Below the pieces are notes generated by a model, which was not told the origin of the DNA, ran no database searches, and saw only the letters and a list, made by a program, of their open reading frames with translations. A stretch of DNA of 64,000 nt from an uncultured delta proteobacterium (lineage in GTDB: Bacteria; Myxococcota_A; UBA9160; JAFDET01): the NCBI GenBank assembly GCA_947259215.1, contig CAMYLJ010000028.1, positions 1-64,000 of the forward strand, in the 5' to 3' direction. Position 1 is the stretch's first letter, and the number at the start of each line of letters is the position of its first letter. A program made the position numbers and the translations under genes. Shown in pieces: positions 53,208-61,691 of the stretch.

Positions 53208-53678
53208 ATGTCCGAGCGCTGGATCGTCTGGCTCTCCACCAATCCCGTGGCCACCTGGCTGATCCGGCACGTCGCGTCCCCGCTCGACCCGCTGATCTTC
53301 AAGGCGACGAACGGCCGCTTCACGTCTCTGGGCCCGCCCGCGATGCCCATGCTCACGCTGACCGCGATCGGCCGCCGCTCGGGCGAGCCGCGTTCGGTGC
53401 AGCTCGCCTGCGTCGAGCACGTCGGGGATCCCCTGGTGGTGGCGAGTGCCATGGGCCAGGAGCGGCATCCGGCCTGGCGCTACAATCTCGAGACGAATCC
53501 CGAAGTCCAGGTCCAGATGCGCGGCGAGCGCTTCGCCGCCCGGGCGGAGCTGCTGAGCGACGCGGAGAAGCAGGCGGTCTGGGACGACGTCCGACGGGCG
53601 ATTCCCCAGCTGAACGTCTACGAGAAGCGAACCGACCGGAACATCCGCGTCTTTCGCCTGCGGAGGGCACGAGCGTGA
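53208..53678 (+). CDS. Deazaflavin (F420)-dependent nitroreductase-like protein
   Basis: The 156-residue protein of the DUF385/Ddn split-barrel family has LTLTAIGRRSGEPRSVQL, matching the conserved T-x-G-R-K/R-S-G-x-P-R, and WRYNLETNPEVQVQMRGE. Ddn relatives bind F420H2 and reduce quinones, nitro-compounds or unsaturated ketones. An N-terminal amphipathic stretch may touch the membrane. It overlaps the next gene by GTGA (53675-53678). Together with the LLM gene it suggests that F420 is used here, although no F420 biosynthesis gene is in the window. Confidence 0.82.
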   Translation: MSERWIVWLSTNPVATWLIRHVASPLDPLIFKATNGRFTSLGPPAMPMLTLTAIGRRSGEPRSVQLACVEHVGDPLVVASAMGQERHPAWRYNLETNPEVQVQMRGERFAARAELLSDAEKQAVWDDVRRAIPQLNVYEKRTDRNIRVFRLRRARA

Positions 53679-54748
53679 AGAAGTACAGAGTCGTTCAATG
53701 GGCCACCGGCGTGGTCGGCAGCTCCGCGCTGCGGGGCATCCTGCGGCATCCGAGGCTGGAGCTGGCGGGTGTCAAGGTGTACAGCGAGGACAAGGAGGGG
53801 CGAGACGCCGGCGACCTGATCGGCGCAGGCAAGACGGGCATCGTGGCCACGCGCGACGTGGATGCGATCCTGGCCCTGGACGCGGACTGCGTGCTCTACT
53901 GTCCGCTGCCCTGGGACCTGGGCGAGATCTGCCGCCTGCTCGAGTCCGGCGTCCACGTCATCACGCCCTGCCCCTACTGGTTTCCCTTCGTACAGAGCCC
54001 GGACGTGGCTGCTGCCATCAACGTGGCCTGCAAGCAGGGCAACGTCAACATGCACGCCTCCGGCTGCAACCCGGGAGGGATCGCGGAGCGCTTCCCGCTC
54101 ACGTTCAGCGGCTGGTGCAACCAGATCGACCGCATCACCATGACCGAGTGCGGGGACTGCACCAGCTACAGCTCCGAGGGCGTGATGCGGGAGCTGATGA
54201 ACCTGGGGAAGACCCCGGACGCGGCCCGCAACAATCCCCTGAAGGCGATGCTCGCCAAGAGCTGGTATGAGCCAATCGACATGATCGCGGACGGTCTGGG
54301 CACCCACGTGGTCTCCTACGCCGCGAAGCATGACTTCATCCTGGCCGCCGAGCCGATCGAGACGGCCGTGGGCACGCTCGAGAAGGACACGATCGCCCTG
54401 AACCACTACCAGCACATCGGGACCACCGCGGCGGGCACCGTGATCACCCAGGAGCAGATCTGGTTCGTGGGCGGCACGGAGCAGAAGCAGCTTCAGGCGA
54501 AGATGGACATCCCGCGCGAGAGCGGCTGGCGGATCAGCCTCGAGGGCGACGTGAACCTGAACGTCGACGTGGACTTCCCGCCGGAGCTGAGCCACGACGA
54601 GCGGGTGGCCCAGGGCCTGAGCACGACCGCCTTCCACCTGGTGAACGCGGTGCCCCTGGTGTGCGAGGCCCCGGATCCGGGAATCAAGACCCACCTCGAC
54701 CTGCCCATGGTGACGGGCTGCATGGGAACGGACGCAAGCGCTCGTTGA
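53675..54748 (+). CDS. Dihydrodipicolinate-reductase-like NAD(P) oxidoreductase
   Basis: The protein has 357 residues from GTG 53675. The N-terminal Rossmann segment YRVVQWATGVVGSSALRGIL and the middle SGCNPGGIAERFPLT match the dihydrodipicolinate-reductase/2,4-diaminopentanoate-dehydrogenase-like group, frequent in actinobacterial and deltaproteobacterial steroid/lipid operons. The reaction there is not established. Six cysteines are spread through the protein, but no Fe-S motif. Overlap with the Ddn-like gene implies co-translation. Likely a reductase of a catabolic intermediate. Confidence 0.83.
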   Translation: MKKYRVVQWATGVVGSSALRGILRHPRLELAGVKVYSEDKEGRDAGDLIGAGKTGIVATRDVDAILALDADCVLYCPLPWDLGEICRLLESGVHVITPCPYWFPFVQSPDVAAAINVACKQGNVNMHASGCNPGGIAERFPLTFSGWCNQIDRITMTECGDCTSYSSEGVMRELMNLGKTPDAARNNPLKAMLAKSWYEPIDMIADGLGTHVVSYAAKHDFILAAEPIETAVGTLEKDTIALNHYQHIGTTAAGTVITQEQIWFVGGTEQKQLQAKMDIPRESGWRISLEGDVNLNVDVDFPPELSHDERVAQGLSTTAFHLVNAVPLVCEAPDPGIKTHLDLPMVTGCMGTDASAR

Positions 54749-54776
54749 CGGGTCGACGGAAGGGGCAGGGCAGTCC

Positions 54777-55682
54777 ATGCGAATCGGAGTGATGGTCGGG
54801 GCCGACCGGCGCCGGGGCGGCCTCGACGATCTGGTCGAGCAGGCGCAGGAGCTCGAGTCCCGGGGCTTCGCCAGCGCCTGGATCCCGCAGGTCTTCGGGC
54901 TCGATGCCGTGACCGCTGCCGCGCTGATCGGGCGCGAGACGGAGCGGATCGAGATCGGCACTGCCGTCGTGCCGACCCATCCACGGCATCCGACCGCGCT
55001 GGCCCAGCAGGCGCTCAGCGCGGGAGTCGCCTGCCAGGGACGCTTCACCCTCGGCATCGGCCTGTCGCATCCGGTGGTGATCGAGGGCGTGCTGGGCCTG
55101 TCCTACGCCCGGCGCGCGTCGCACATGCGTGAGTATCTGGAGGTGCTGGGCCCCTTGCTGCGGGGCGAGCCGGCGAGGTTCCACGGTGAGGAGTACCGGG
55201 TCGACCTGACTCTCGACGTGCCCGAGGCGCAGCCGGTGCCGGTGCTCATCGCCGCCCTTGGCGACCGGATGCTGCGGATCGCCGGACGCAGCGCCGCGGG
55301 AACGATCCTCTGGATGACGGGCCCCCGCACCATCGAGAGCCACATCGCCCCGAAGCTGCGCGCGGCGGCCCGGGAGGCCGGCAGGCCCGAGCCGCGCATC
55401 GTGGCCGGGGTGCAGATCGCCCTGACGTCGGATCCCGGAGCGGCGATCGAACGCCTGACCCGGAGCATGGCCGTGTACGGCCAGCTGCCGAGCTACCGGG
55501 CGATGCTCGACAAGGAGGGTGCCGAGCCGGCCGACCTCGCCCTGGTCGGAGACGAGAAGGCGCTCGACGCGGGGCTCGCGCGCCTGCGCGACGTGGGGGT
55601 CAGCGACTTCGAGGCGGTGATCGTCCCGGTGGAGGACGGGGCCGACGAACGAACGCTCCAGTACCTCGAGAGCCGCCTCTAG
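54777..55682 (+). CDS. LLM-class F420-dependent oxidoreductase
   Basis: The 301-residue TIM-barrel protein is of the luciferase-like monooxygenase class: RIGVMVGADRRRGGLDDLVEQ at the start, ASAWIPQVFGLDAV, IEIGTAVVPTHPRHPTALAQQ, and RFTLGIGLSHPVV, all usual for the F420-dependent subgroup. It reduces or oxidises an alcohol or alkene with F420 as hydride carrier. It is the last gene of the operon and lies 8 bases before the convergent lipoprotein gene, so transcription meets head-on at 55690. Confidence 0.86.
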   Translation: MRIGVMVGADRRRGGLDDLVEQAQELESRGFASAWIPQVFGLDAVTAAALIGRETERIEIGTAVVPTHPRHPTALAQQALSAGVACQGRFTLGIGLSHPVVIEGVLGLSYARRASHMREYLEVLGPLLRGEPARFHGEEYRVDLTLDVPEAQPVPVLIAALGDRMLRIAGRSAAGTILWMTGPRTIESHIAPKLRAAAREAGRPEPRIVAGVQIALTSDPGAAIERLTRSMAVYGQLPSYRAMLDKEGAEPADLALVGDEKALDAGLARLRDVGVSDFEAVIVPVEDGADERTLQYLESRL

Positions 55683-55690
55683 ACCCGACC

Positions 55691-56917
55691 TCACCCCCCG
55701 ACGGGGAGGGTCAGCACCGGCTTGACCTCCTCGACGTCGCCCGCCTGGAGCGAGAAGAGATCGTGCAGGAGCAGGAAGGTGGCCTTCGAGTCTGCGTCGT
55801 CGTCCGGGATGTAGAACCAGTGACCGCGGTGGCGAACCGCGACGGCCGCACGCTCGGGCCTCTTCTTGCTCGTCTTCACCGTGAAGAGACCGGCCAGCAC
55901 CTCCTGCCAGTCGAAGGGCTCGTCGGTCGCGTCCGTGGTCAAGTTCACGACACCGGCGTCCACGTGCTCCTGGGGAAGCTGCACCCCGTTGGAGAGGTAG
56001 TAGAGCACACCGATCAGGGAGCGCGCGTCGATCGCCATCTCGTGGAGCACCTGGTCCGGCTCGAAGGCATCCAGCTCGCTGTCCTCCGCGTCGACGAAGC
56101 CGAAGCGCCGCTGGCTCGGATCGAGCCGCAAGAGCTTCCGCAGCCGCACGGCTTCCGGGGAGGCGTCGGACTTCGGAGCGAAGCGCAAGAACAGCCGTCG
56201 CTTTTCCGCGATGAGGGCAAGCGCGCCCGACGGGGTCGCCTCGAACTCGATGCCCGCCTTGACGGCATTGACGGTGTCCTCTCCGTCCACCTGGGAAGTC
56301 GGAAGCGAGGCCGAGAGCTGCTCGCGCCGGATCTCGAACTCGAAGTCGATCAGGCGCTGCCTCGACAGGCTTCTGATCAGCTTCGCCGCCTCCTCGAAGC
56401 TCTCGAACTTCGGCTTGCGCATCGGGGTGGGCCCCGACGCCTGCGGCGCGTTCTTCAGTCCGTTCACCTCCTCCGTGGTGAGGCGCAGCACCCGGTCCTC
56501 GCGCCAGCCGGACTCGGCCAGCAGCGCGATGGCCGGCGTCTGGAGGGGCTGGAGCATGCGCTGCTGGAAGCCCTCCCCGCCCATGATCGAGAAGCTGATG
56601 GTCGGCCGCTCGGAGTAGCGCACGCCGACCCCGAGGGTCGCCCCGTCGGGACCGCCGCTCACGATGTCGCCGCTGATGTCGGCCTGGCCCTCGAACTCGA
56701 ACTGGGTCGAGATGTTGCTGACCGCGAGGAAGACGGGGACGTCCCGGTACCGCAGGCGCACCAGGTTGACGAGGATCTGCTCGGACTCGGCGATCCGCAC
56801 CGCATCGCTGTAGTGGGAGCTGGCCACGATCATGGCCCGGGGGCCGATCTGGCAGCCGGCGAGCCCCAGCCACAGGGTCGCGGCGCCGACCGTGATTGCT
56901 GCGCTGTACCCCTTCAC
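55691..56917 (-). CDS. Lipoprotein of unknown function, HTTM operon
   Basis: The protein has 408 residues from GTG 56917. A signal peptide ends at lipobox LAGC (Cys about 22). The mature part has an N-terminal segment SSHYSDAVRIAESEQILVNL with NLVRLRYRDVPVFLAVSNIS, then a middle beta-rich region, and a C-terminal acidic segment. No enzyme motif is seen. Similar lipoproteins of the same start, with SEQ-ILLNIVRLRYRD-x-P, are known as uncharacterised exported proteins in deltaproteobacteria. It overlaps the upstream HTTM gene by GTGA, so it is probably part of that complex. Confidence 0.72.
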   Translation of the reverse strand: MKGYSAAITVGAATLWLGLAGCQIGPRAMIVASSHYSDAVRIAESEQILVNLVRLRYRDVPVFLAVSNISTQFEFEGQADISGDIVSGGPDGATLGVGVRYSERPTISFSIMGGEGFQQRMLQPLQTPAIALLAESGWREDRVLRLTTEEVNGLKNAPQASGPTPMRKPKFESFEEAAKLIRSLSRQRLIDFEFEIRREQLSASLPTSQVDGEDTVNAVKAGIEFEATPSGALALIAEKRRLFLRFAPKSDASPEAVRLRKLLRLDPSQRRFGFVDAEDSELDAFEPDQVLHEMAIDARSLIGVLYYLSNGVQLPQEHVDAGVVNLTTDATDEPFDWQEVLAGLFTVKTSKKRPERAAVAVRHRGHWFYIPDDDADSKATFLLLHDLFSLQAGDVEEVKPVLTLPVGG

Positions 56918-57876
56918 CGGTATCCCCCCAGGCGTTCGGAGCGGTCCGAGGCGAGAGTATTCCCGCCGCGGATCTGTTTGGCCAGAGGATTCGGGACGAG
57001 ACGCTGCCGCAGCCGGTCCAGCCCGGGGGCCATGCTCGCGGGGGGCACGAAGGCCAGGTACGCCAGCAGCATCGCCCAGCTGAAGAAGCCGATGCGCAGT
57101 GCGTAGTCGAAGCCCAGGTGGAGAGCGATGCCGAGCGCCATGGCGGCGAAGCGGGTGCGATTCCACCAGAGCAGCGCGGGGAGTGCGAGCTCGACCAGCA
57201 GCGTTCCGTACGTGAGAACGGCGACGGGTGCGGCCGACTCCGTCAGCCAGGCCGGCAGCGGAAAGCGCTGGAGCTCCTCGATGCGGAGCGCCCAGTACAC
57301 CGCGCTGCCGTCGCGCCAGGTCTCGCCGCGGAGCTTGTCGAGGGCCGATGCCAGGTAGATCAGGCTGAGCTGGATCTGCACCAGGCGCAGGGGCCAGACC
57401 GGCTCCGGCCGGAAGCCGTCCCCCCGCAGCCAGCCGCGGAGCGAGGGGCCGGCGCGGGCTCCCGGCGTGAAGACCAGGTACAGCGCCAGGTACGTGGTGA
57501 GGATCCGCAGCAGGTTGTCGCCCGCGTTCAGGACGTGGGGATTCCTCGCGTGAAAGGCGCCCAGGAGCAGCCAGCACAGCGGCGCCGCCAGCCGAACGCG
57601 CCAGCCCGCCGCGAGGCAGGCGGCCGCCGCCGCCAGGCACGCCCATCCCGCGAGCAAGGCCGGGGTCGTGGGGAACCAGCCAAACAGGTCGGGTCGCCCG
57701 GGGCGCGGGGGTGGAATCGGCAGCACGCCCCTCGGGCCGTAGAGGTCGTGCAGGTCGGGGAACACGCTCGCCGCCCACGCCAGCACCAGCAGCCCCATTC
57801 CGAGCCGCAGCGCGAACAGGGTCGACGCCGGGCGCAGGGCGAGCCAGAACGCGGTCGGCCCCCGGGAATCCGTCAT
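56914..57876 (-). CDS. HTTM-domain membrane protein (gamma-carboxylase-like)
   Basis: The protein has 320 residues from ATG 57876 and about eight to nine TM helices. It has the HTTM-type signature: N-terminal TLFALRLGMGLLVLAW, then DLHDLYGPRGVLPI, RNPHVLNAGDNLLRILTTYL, and LVQIQLSLIYLASALDKLRG with TWRDGSAVYW. Vitamin-K-dependent gamma-glutamyl carboxylase and many bacterial proteins share this fold; bacterial functions are mostly unknown. It overlaps the gene 57873-58424 at its start and the lipoprotein gene at its end, giving a three-gene operon. There is no GGCX-type propeptide-binding region visible. Confidence 0.85.
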   Translation of the reverse strand: MTDSRGPTAFWLALRPASTLFALRLGMGLLVLAWAASVFPDLHDLYGPRGVLPIPPPRPGRPDLFGWFPTTPALLAGWACLAAAAACLAAGWRVRLAAPLCWLLLGAFHARNPHVLNAGDNLLRILTTYLALYLVFTPGARAGPSLRGWLRGDGFRPEPVWPLRLVQIQLSLIYLASALDKLRGETWRDGSAVYWALRIEELQRFPLPAWLTESAAPVAVLTYGTLLVELALPALLWWNRTRFAAMALGIALHLGFDYALRIGFFSWAMLLAYLAFVPPASMAPGLDRLRQRLVPNPLAKQIRGGNTLASDRSERLGGYR

Positions 57877-58424
57877 GGTCGGGGGGCCGGCAGGAAGAGG
57901 GGCGTCAGCCGGTAGATCTCGAACTCCTCCCAGGCGCGGGGCTCCTGCGAGTCCGGCGGCGGGGTCGTCGCCCGGAGCCGCACCAGGGCCACGTGGCGCA
58001 GGCCGCGCGGATCGCGCGTGAAGTCGCGCGCGACCCAGCGCGCGAAGCCCGACGACAGATCCGGGTGATCGGGGTCGAGGACGCGGCCTTGCCACTTCCG
58101 CCAGCGGTACCCGCGCAGGGCTCCGACGAGGGGATCGCCGAGCGGGAGGGTCACCGTCTCCTGGGAGCCGTCGGCCAGCTGGACGCGCGCCTCCAGCGCC
58201 TGGGAGCGCAGGGCCGGGTTGGGCGAGAAGAGGCCCCAGTCCTGGTAGAGACCCAGGCGCAGCATTCCCGGCCGCAGCAGCGGCCTCGCCTGCGCGCGAA
58301 ACGGCCCCGCCGGAAGGTTCCAGAGCGCGATCGCGGCGACGAGCAGCCACAGGGCCGTGGTCAGGGCTGCGCGGCCGAAGCGACCGCTGGGCACGAGACG
58401 AGAGCTGTCTTCGCGGCGGGTCAT
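57873..58424 (-). CDS. HTTM-partner membrane protein
   Basis: The 183-residue protein has a single N-terminal TM helix (AALTTALWLLVAAIALWNLP, about 19-38) and an external domain. The signature LGLYQDWGLFSPNPALRS is typical of small proteins encoded beside HTTM genes, in which W-x-L/M-F-S-P-x-P is conserved. The remaining domain is beta-rich and ends in EEFEIYRLTPLFLP. It overlaps the HTTM gene by ATGA (57873-57876). A role as the extracytoplasmic subunit of the HTTM protein is inferred from this constant pairing. Confidence 0.75.
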   Translation of the reverse strand: MTRREDSSRLVPSGRFGRAALTTALWLLVAAIALWNLPAGPFRAQARPLLRPGMLRLGLYQDWGLFSPNPALRSQALEARVQLADGSQETVTLPLGDPLVGALRGYRWRKWQGRVLDPDHPDLSSGFARWVARDFTRDPRGLRHVALVRLRATTPPPDSQEPRAWEEFEIYRLTPLFLPAPRP

Positions 58425-58484
58425 ACGCGCGCACTGTACCCGAGCCGGACCCCGCTGGTCCGACCCGCGTGGCTCGGGCCCCGT

Positions 58485-59048
58485 TCACGGGTAGCGCGCG
58501 AGCAGCTCGCGAAGCCGCCGATAGCGCGGGTCCTGCCCGCCCACGATGCGTTCCAGCCAGTCCGTGGCGTAGGCCGCGTCGAGCTCGTCGCCCATGGCGT
58601 AGATCAGCTCCTCGATGTCGCGCCAGTCCTTGTCGCGGTCGAAGACGGCCTTGAAGACGAGCAGGTCCTCGGCGGCGAGGACGTGGATGGCGTCGCCGTC
58701 GCCGAAGGGCATCTGCTGGCGTCGCTCGAGACAGCTCTCGTGCAGGGCGTCGTAGGAGAAGAAGAGATCCAGCGGGGTCCGGTCCCAGTGGATGCGCACC
58801 TGCTCGTGACGCTCGAGCTGCGCGCGTTCCTCGGCGCGCAGGGGCTCGGCGCCCAGCACCTGCAGCACCCCCAGCACGTCGTCGGCGCGGGCCACGGGGA
58901 CGAAGACGTTGACGTCGATGTCGATGGTGGCGCGCGGAGTGGCGTAGTAGGCGAGGGCGATGGCGCCGCCGAAGGCGTGGGGAATGCGGCGCTGGCGGAA
59001 GCCCTCCTCGATCAGCAGCACCTTCTCGGGGAGGGAGGCGGTCGCCAC
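58485..59048 (-). CDS. Nucleotidyltransferase-fold protein (AbiEii-like)
   Basis: The protein has 187 residues from GTG 59048. It shows a minimal nucleotidyltransferase core: FGGAIALAYYATPRATIDID, with the D-x-D pair in IDIDVNVF, and LDLFFSYDALHES as a third acidic strand. VLAAEDLLVFKAVFDRDKDWRDIEEL is the helical segment found in AbiEii/MNT-type toxins and related proteins. It follows the 59051 gene, whose stop lies just before this start. The pair has the form of a type-IV-like toxin-antitoxin module. GTG 59048 is chosen because the upstream frame duplicates the previous gene's DNA. Toxin activity is inferred. Confidence 0.78.
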   Translation of the reverse strand: MATASLPEKVLLIEEGFRQRRIPHAFGGAIALAYYATPRATIDIDVNVFVPVARADDVLGVLQVLGAEPLRAEERAQLERHEQVRIHWDRTPLDLFFSYDALHESCLERRQQMPFGDGDAIHVLAAEDLLVFKAVFDRDKDWRDIEELIYAMGDELDAAYATDWLERIVGGQDPRYRRLRELLARYP

Positions 59049-59050
59049 CG

Positions 59051-59554
59051 TCAGCTTGCTTTGCGCTGCGAAGAGAAGCGCGGGAAGCGCGCGCGCTCCC
59101 GCTGGCGCCGCGGGGGACGGCTGGCGGCGATGCGCCCGTAGAGGTCGAGGAGCTCGCGCAGGGCGGCACCGCGCTCGGCCGCGCTGGCGCCGACCCACTC
59201 GCACACCTCGGCCAGGGGCTCCGGAATCGGCGCCTCGGGGAGTCGCGCGAGCGCGCGCCGCAGGGACGTCGCGAGCGCCGGGTCGAGGCGGTCGCCGCGT
59301 CGCAGGCGCGCCAGCAGGGCCCGCGCCTCGGGCTCGCGCGAGCGCTCCAGCACCGGGATGCCCTGGGCGCGCGCACGCCGGACGAGCGCGGAGGCGTCGA
59401 ACGGCCGCGTGGCCCGCGAGGCCGCCCGGTCCAGGGCGTCGCGCGTCAAGGCCCCGGGAAAGCTCGCCAGCACGCGGGAGCGCGGTCCCCTGGGCGTGGC
59501 GCGGCTCTCGCGGATCTCGACCCGGGTGGGGCTGCGACGGACCAGGTAGGCCAT
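59051..59554 (-). CDS. Partner protein of the nucleotidyltransferase (antitoxin candidate)
   Basis: The protein has 167 residues from ATG 59554 and is Arg-rich. The N-terminal MAYLVRRSPTRVEIRESRAT, with PRGPRSRVLASFPGALT, looks like a short beta-hairpin, and residues 50-160 are helical. It ends in a basic tail PPRRQRERARFPRFSSQRKA. Proteins starting MAYLVRR-x(3-4)-RVEIRES sit beside AbiEii-like nucleotidyltransferases in other genomes, so it is taken as the regulatory or antitoxin partner. The stop is 2 bases before the next start. The palindrome at 59569-59585 lies just upstream and may be its operator. Confidence 0.7.
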   Translation of the reverse strand: MAYLVRRSPTRVEIRESRATPRGPRSRVLASFPGALTRDALDRAASRATRPFDASALVRRARAQGIPVLERSREPEARALLARLRRGDRLDPALATSLRRALARLPEAPIPEPLAEVCEWVGASAAERGAALRELLDLYGRIAASRPPRRQRERARFPRFSSQRKAS

Positions 59555-59568
59555 GGCTAGCAGCAATG

Positions 59569-59585
59569 GTAACTAAAATAGTTAC
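59569..59585 (-). promoter_or_regulatory. Perfect 17-base palindrome upstream of the nucleotidyltransferase module
   Basis: GTAACTA-AAA-TAGTTAC is a perfect 7-bp dyad with a 3-base spacer, 15 bases upstream of ATG 59554, in a locally AT-rich stretch (the surrounding 30 bases contain ATGGTAACTAAAATAGTT). Its place directly ahead of a two-gene toxin-antitoxin-like operon makes it a strong candidate operator for autoregulation, overlapping the promoter. The remaining 146 bases to 59731 hold nothing else recognised. Confidence 0.65.
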
Positions 59586-59731
59586 TATGTAAAGCATCGC
59601 TTCCGAAGAACGCACGGCTCCATGCGGAAACTCCAACAAGGCCAGTGAGATATGAGGTGAACCTGCCGACCGGCGAGCGCTGAACGGCGCCTGCCTCACG
59701 GCTCACGCGGGGACTGCTTCGCCCCGACCCG

Positions 59732-60226
59732 CTAGCCCGCCGGCTCCGGGCGCCGGTGCATCAGGGCGTCGCGGACGGCGCGGCAGACGAGCTCGCCGCG
59801 CTGGTTGAAGCCGCGGTGCTCGAAGGTGACGATCCCCTGGGCCGGACGCGAGCGGGAGGCGCGGGCGGCCACCACCTCGCTCTCGACCCGGATCGTGTCC
59901 CCGTGGAAGACCGGGGCGGGGAACACGATCTCCTTGAAGCCGAGGTTGGCGACCGTCGTGCCGAGCGTCGTCTCGTGCACGCTGATGCCGATCACGACGG
60001 CGATCGTGAGCATCGAGTTGACCAGGGGGCGCCCGAACTCGGTCTCGTTCTCCGCGTAGTCGAAGTCGAGGTGCAGCCAGGCCGGGTTCATCGTCATGGA
60101 CGTGAAGCTCACGTTGTCGGACTCGGTCAGGGTGCGCCGGATCGCGTGCTGGACGACGGTGCCCGGCTCGAGCTCCTCGAACCAGCGTCCCGTGTGCGGG
60201 CGGGACGGCAGATCAGGTCGGGTCAT
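59732..60226 (-). CDS. MaoC-family dehydratase (mesaconyl-CoA-hydratase-like)
   Basis: The protein has 164 residues from ATG 60226. A single hot-dog domain of the MaoC type is preceded by [20 protein letters not shown]. The active-site region [21 protein letters not shown] carries the Asp and His of the hydratase-2 pattern, and [20 protein letters not shown] the second half. This start-to-end layout is that of (R)-mesaconyl/beta-methylmalyl-CoA dehydratases. It overlaps the HpcH/HpaI-type lyase gene by ATGA (60223-60226), so the two probably act in sequence on a C4-C5 dicarboxylic acyl-CoA. Confidence 0.85.
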   Translation of the reverse strand: MTRPDLPSRPHTGRWFEELEPGTVVQHAIRRTLTESDNVSFTSMTMNPAWLHLDFDYAENETEFGRPLVNSMLTIAVVIGISVHETTLGTTVANLGFKEIVFPAPVFHGDTIRVESEVVAARASRSRPAQGIVTFEHRGFNQRGELVCRAVRDALMHRRPEPAG

Positions 60227-61095
60227 GCGGTCTCCTCGTCCGCCCCGGCCGCGGCCAGGGTCTGTCGCGCGCGGGCGGCCAGGGGCTCGTCCACCATCTG
60301 TCCCTCGAACTCGATCGCGGCGACCCCCGAGGCCGAGGCCCGCTCGTAGGCCTCGAGCAGGCGTCGCGCGTGGTCGACCTCCGCTTGCGAGGGCACGAAC
60401 CCGGCATTCGCGAGCGCGACCTGCCCGGGGTGGATGCAGAGCTTGCCCTGGAAGCCGAGCGCTCGGGCCTCGCGAACCTCGCGCTCGAAGGCCGCGTCGT
60501 TGCGGAAGTCGGTCACCACCTGGTCGAGCGTCGGCACGCCGGCCAGCCGCCCGGCCAGGGCGACCTGCGAGCGCGCGTAGAGAACCTCCTGGTTGCCCGG
60601 GGTGCGGACGCCGCCCATGTCGGCGATGAAGTCCTCGGCGCCGAAGTAGGCCGCGTGGAGGCGCGGATGTGCGAGGAGCCCGCGGGCATCCGCCACACCG
60701 AGCGCCGTCTCGATCCCGGCGAGCACCGGCAGCTCCGTACGGCCTGCCCGGGCGAGCGCTCGCTCGAGGCTGTCGATCTGCGCCGCGCTGTCGAGCTTCG
60801 GAACCACGATCCCGGCCAGCTCCGCGCACAACCCGTGCTGCAGGTCCTCTTCGAACCAGCGCGAAGCCACCGCGTTCACGCGCACGAAGACCTGGGAGCC
60901 GCGCCCCGCGATCTCGCGGGCCAGCGCCGTCGCGTTCGCCCGGCCCTGGGACTTGGCGCCCGGCGGCGTGGCGTCCTCGCAGTCGATCACCACGCCGTCC
61001 GCACCGCTCGTGGGAAGCTTGGCGATCAGGTCGGGCCGCACGGCGGGCGCGAAGAGCAGGGATCTCAGTCGGCCGATCGGTGCACGGGTCGACAC
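60223..61095 (-). CDS. HpcH/HpaI aldolase-type CoA-ester lyase (CitE-like)
   Basis: The protein has 290 residues from GTG 61095. The TIM-barrel CoA-ester lyase carries [37 protein letters not shown] and [17 protein letters not shown] with its Arg. The Mg-binding pair lies in [16 protein letters not shown] (Glu) and [16 protein letters not shown] (Asp), as in malyl-CoA/citramalyl-CoA lyases. It cleaves a 3-hydroxy-dicarboxyl-CoA to acetyl- or propionyl-CoA and a keto acid. It overlaps the MaoC gene, which would supply the hydroxylated substrate. Confidence 0.88.
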   Translation of the reverse strand: MSTRAPIGRLRSLLFAPAVRPDLIAKLPTSGADGVVIDCEDATPPGAKSQGRANATALAREIAGRGSQVFVRVNAVASRWFEEDLQHGLCAELAGIVVPKLDSAAQIDSLERALARAGRTELPVLAGIETALGVADARGLLAHPRLHAAYFGAEDFIADMGGVRTPGNQEVLYARSQVALAGRLAGVPTLDQVVTDFRNDAAFEREVREARALGFQGKLCIHPGQVALANAGFVPSQAEVDHARRLLEAYERASASGVAAIEFEGQMVDEPLAARARQTLAAAGADEETA

Positions 61096-61109
61096 GGTCA
61101 CGTTTCCGG

Positions 61110-61691
61110 TCACGCCGGGTCGTCCGCCGCGGCCGACTGCTGCGTGCGCGTCAGGCCCGCGGGATCGTAGCTCTGGGCCACGATCGACTCGAGGATCCGG
61201 TCGTAGGTCTCCTCGTCGAGCTGCGGGGTACGTGACAGGATCCACAGGTACTTGCGCGAGGGCGAGCCGACGACCGCCCAGCGGTACTCCGGGTCGAGCG
61301 CGATCACCCAGTAGTCCGCCCACACGAAGGGCAGGGCGGACAGCCAGCGCGGCGCGAAGCGCACCTCCAGGCGCGATGCGGGGCCCTCCGCATCCGCGCG
61401 GCGCGCCACGCCGCGCGCGTCGATCTCGCGTCCGTCTTCGCGCAGGCAGCGGTTCACGACACGGATCTGCCCGTCGTCCTGGAGGGCGTAGTCGGCCGTG
61501 ACGTCGCCGGCGCAGTTGCGCTGGAAGAATTGCGGATAGCGCGCGATCTCGAACCAGCGTCCGGCGTAGCGCTCCAGCTCGAGGCTCGGCACCGCCTCCA
61601 CCGGACCCGATCCCACGGCGGAGGCCGCCGGCAGCAGGCTCGAGAGCAGGGCGATCAGCAGGTTGCGGAGCGGGGGTCCCGATCGGGGCAT
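61110..61691 (-). CDS. Lipocalin (Blc-like)
   Basis: The 193-residue protein has an N-terminal signal segment ([17 protein letters not shown]) and no Cys lipobox, so it is exported but probably not lipidated. The lipocalin barrel shows [20 protein letters not shown] (the G-x-W signature), [18 protein letters not shown], and the C-terminal [20 protein letters not shown]. This matches bacterial lipocalins that bind lysolipids and other hydrophobic ligands. It lies 14 bases downstream of nothing on its strand but its 3' end approaches the lyase gene start by 14 bases. The promoter lies in the 100-base gap shared with 61792. Confidence 0.9.
   Translation of the reverse strand: MPRSGPPLRNLLIALLSSLLPAASAVGSGPVEAVPSLELERYAGRWFEIARYPQFFQRNCAGDVTADYALQDDGQIRVVNRCLREDGREIDARGVARRADAEGPASRLEVRFAPRWLSALPFVWADYWVIALDPEYRWAVVGSPSRKYLWILSRTPQLDEETYDRILESIVAQSYDPAGLTRTQQSAAADDPA

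Noticed and set aside
59051-59566. TTG 59566 as the start of the partner protein gene
   Set aside because: ATG 59554 begins the conserved MAYLVRR segment, and the extra four residues have no support.
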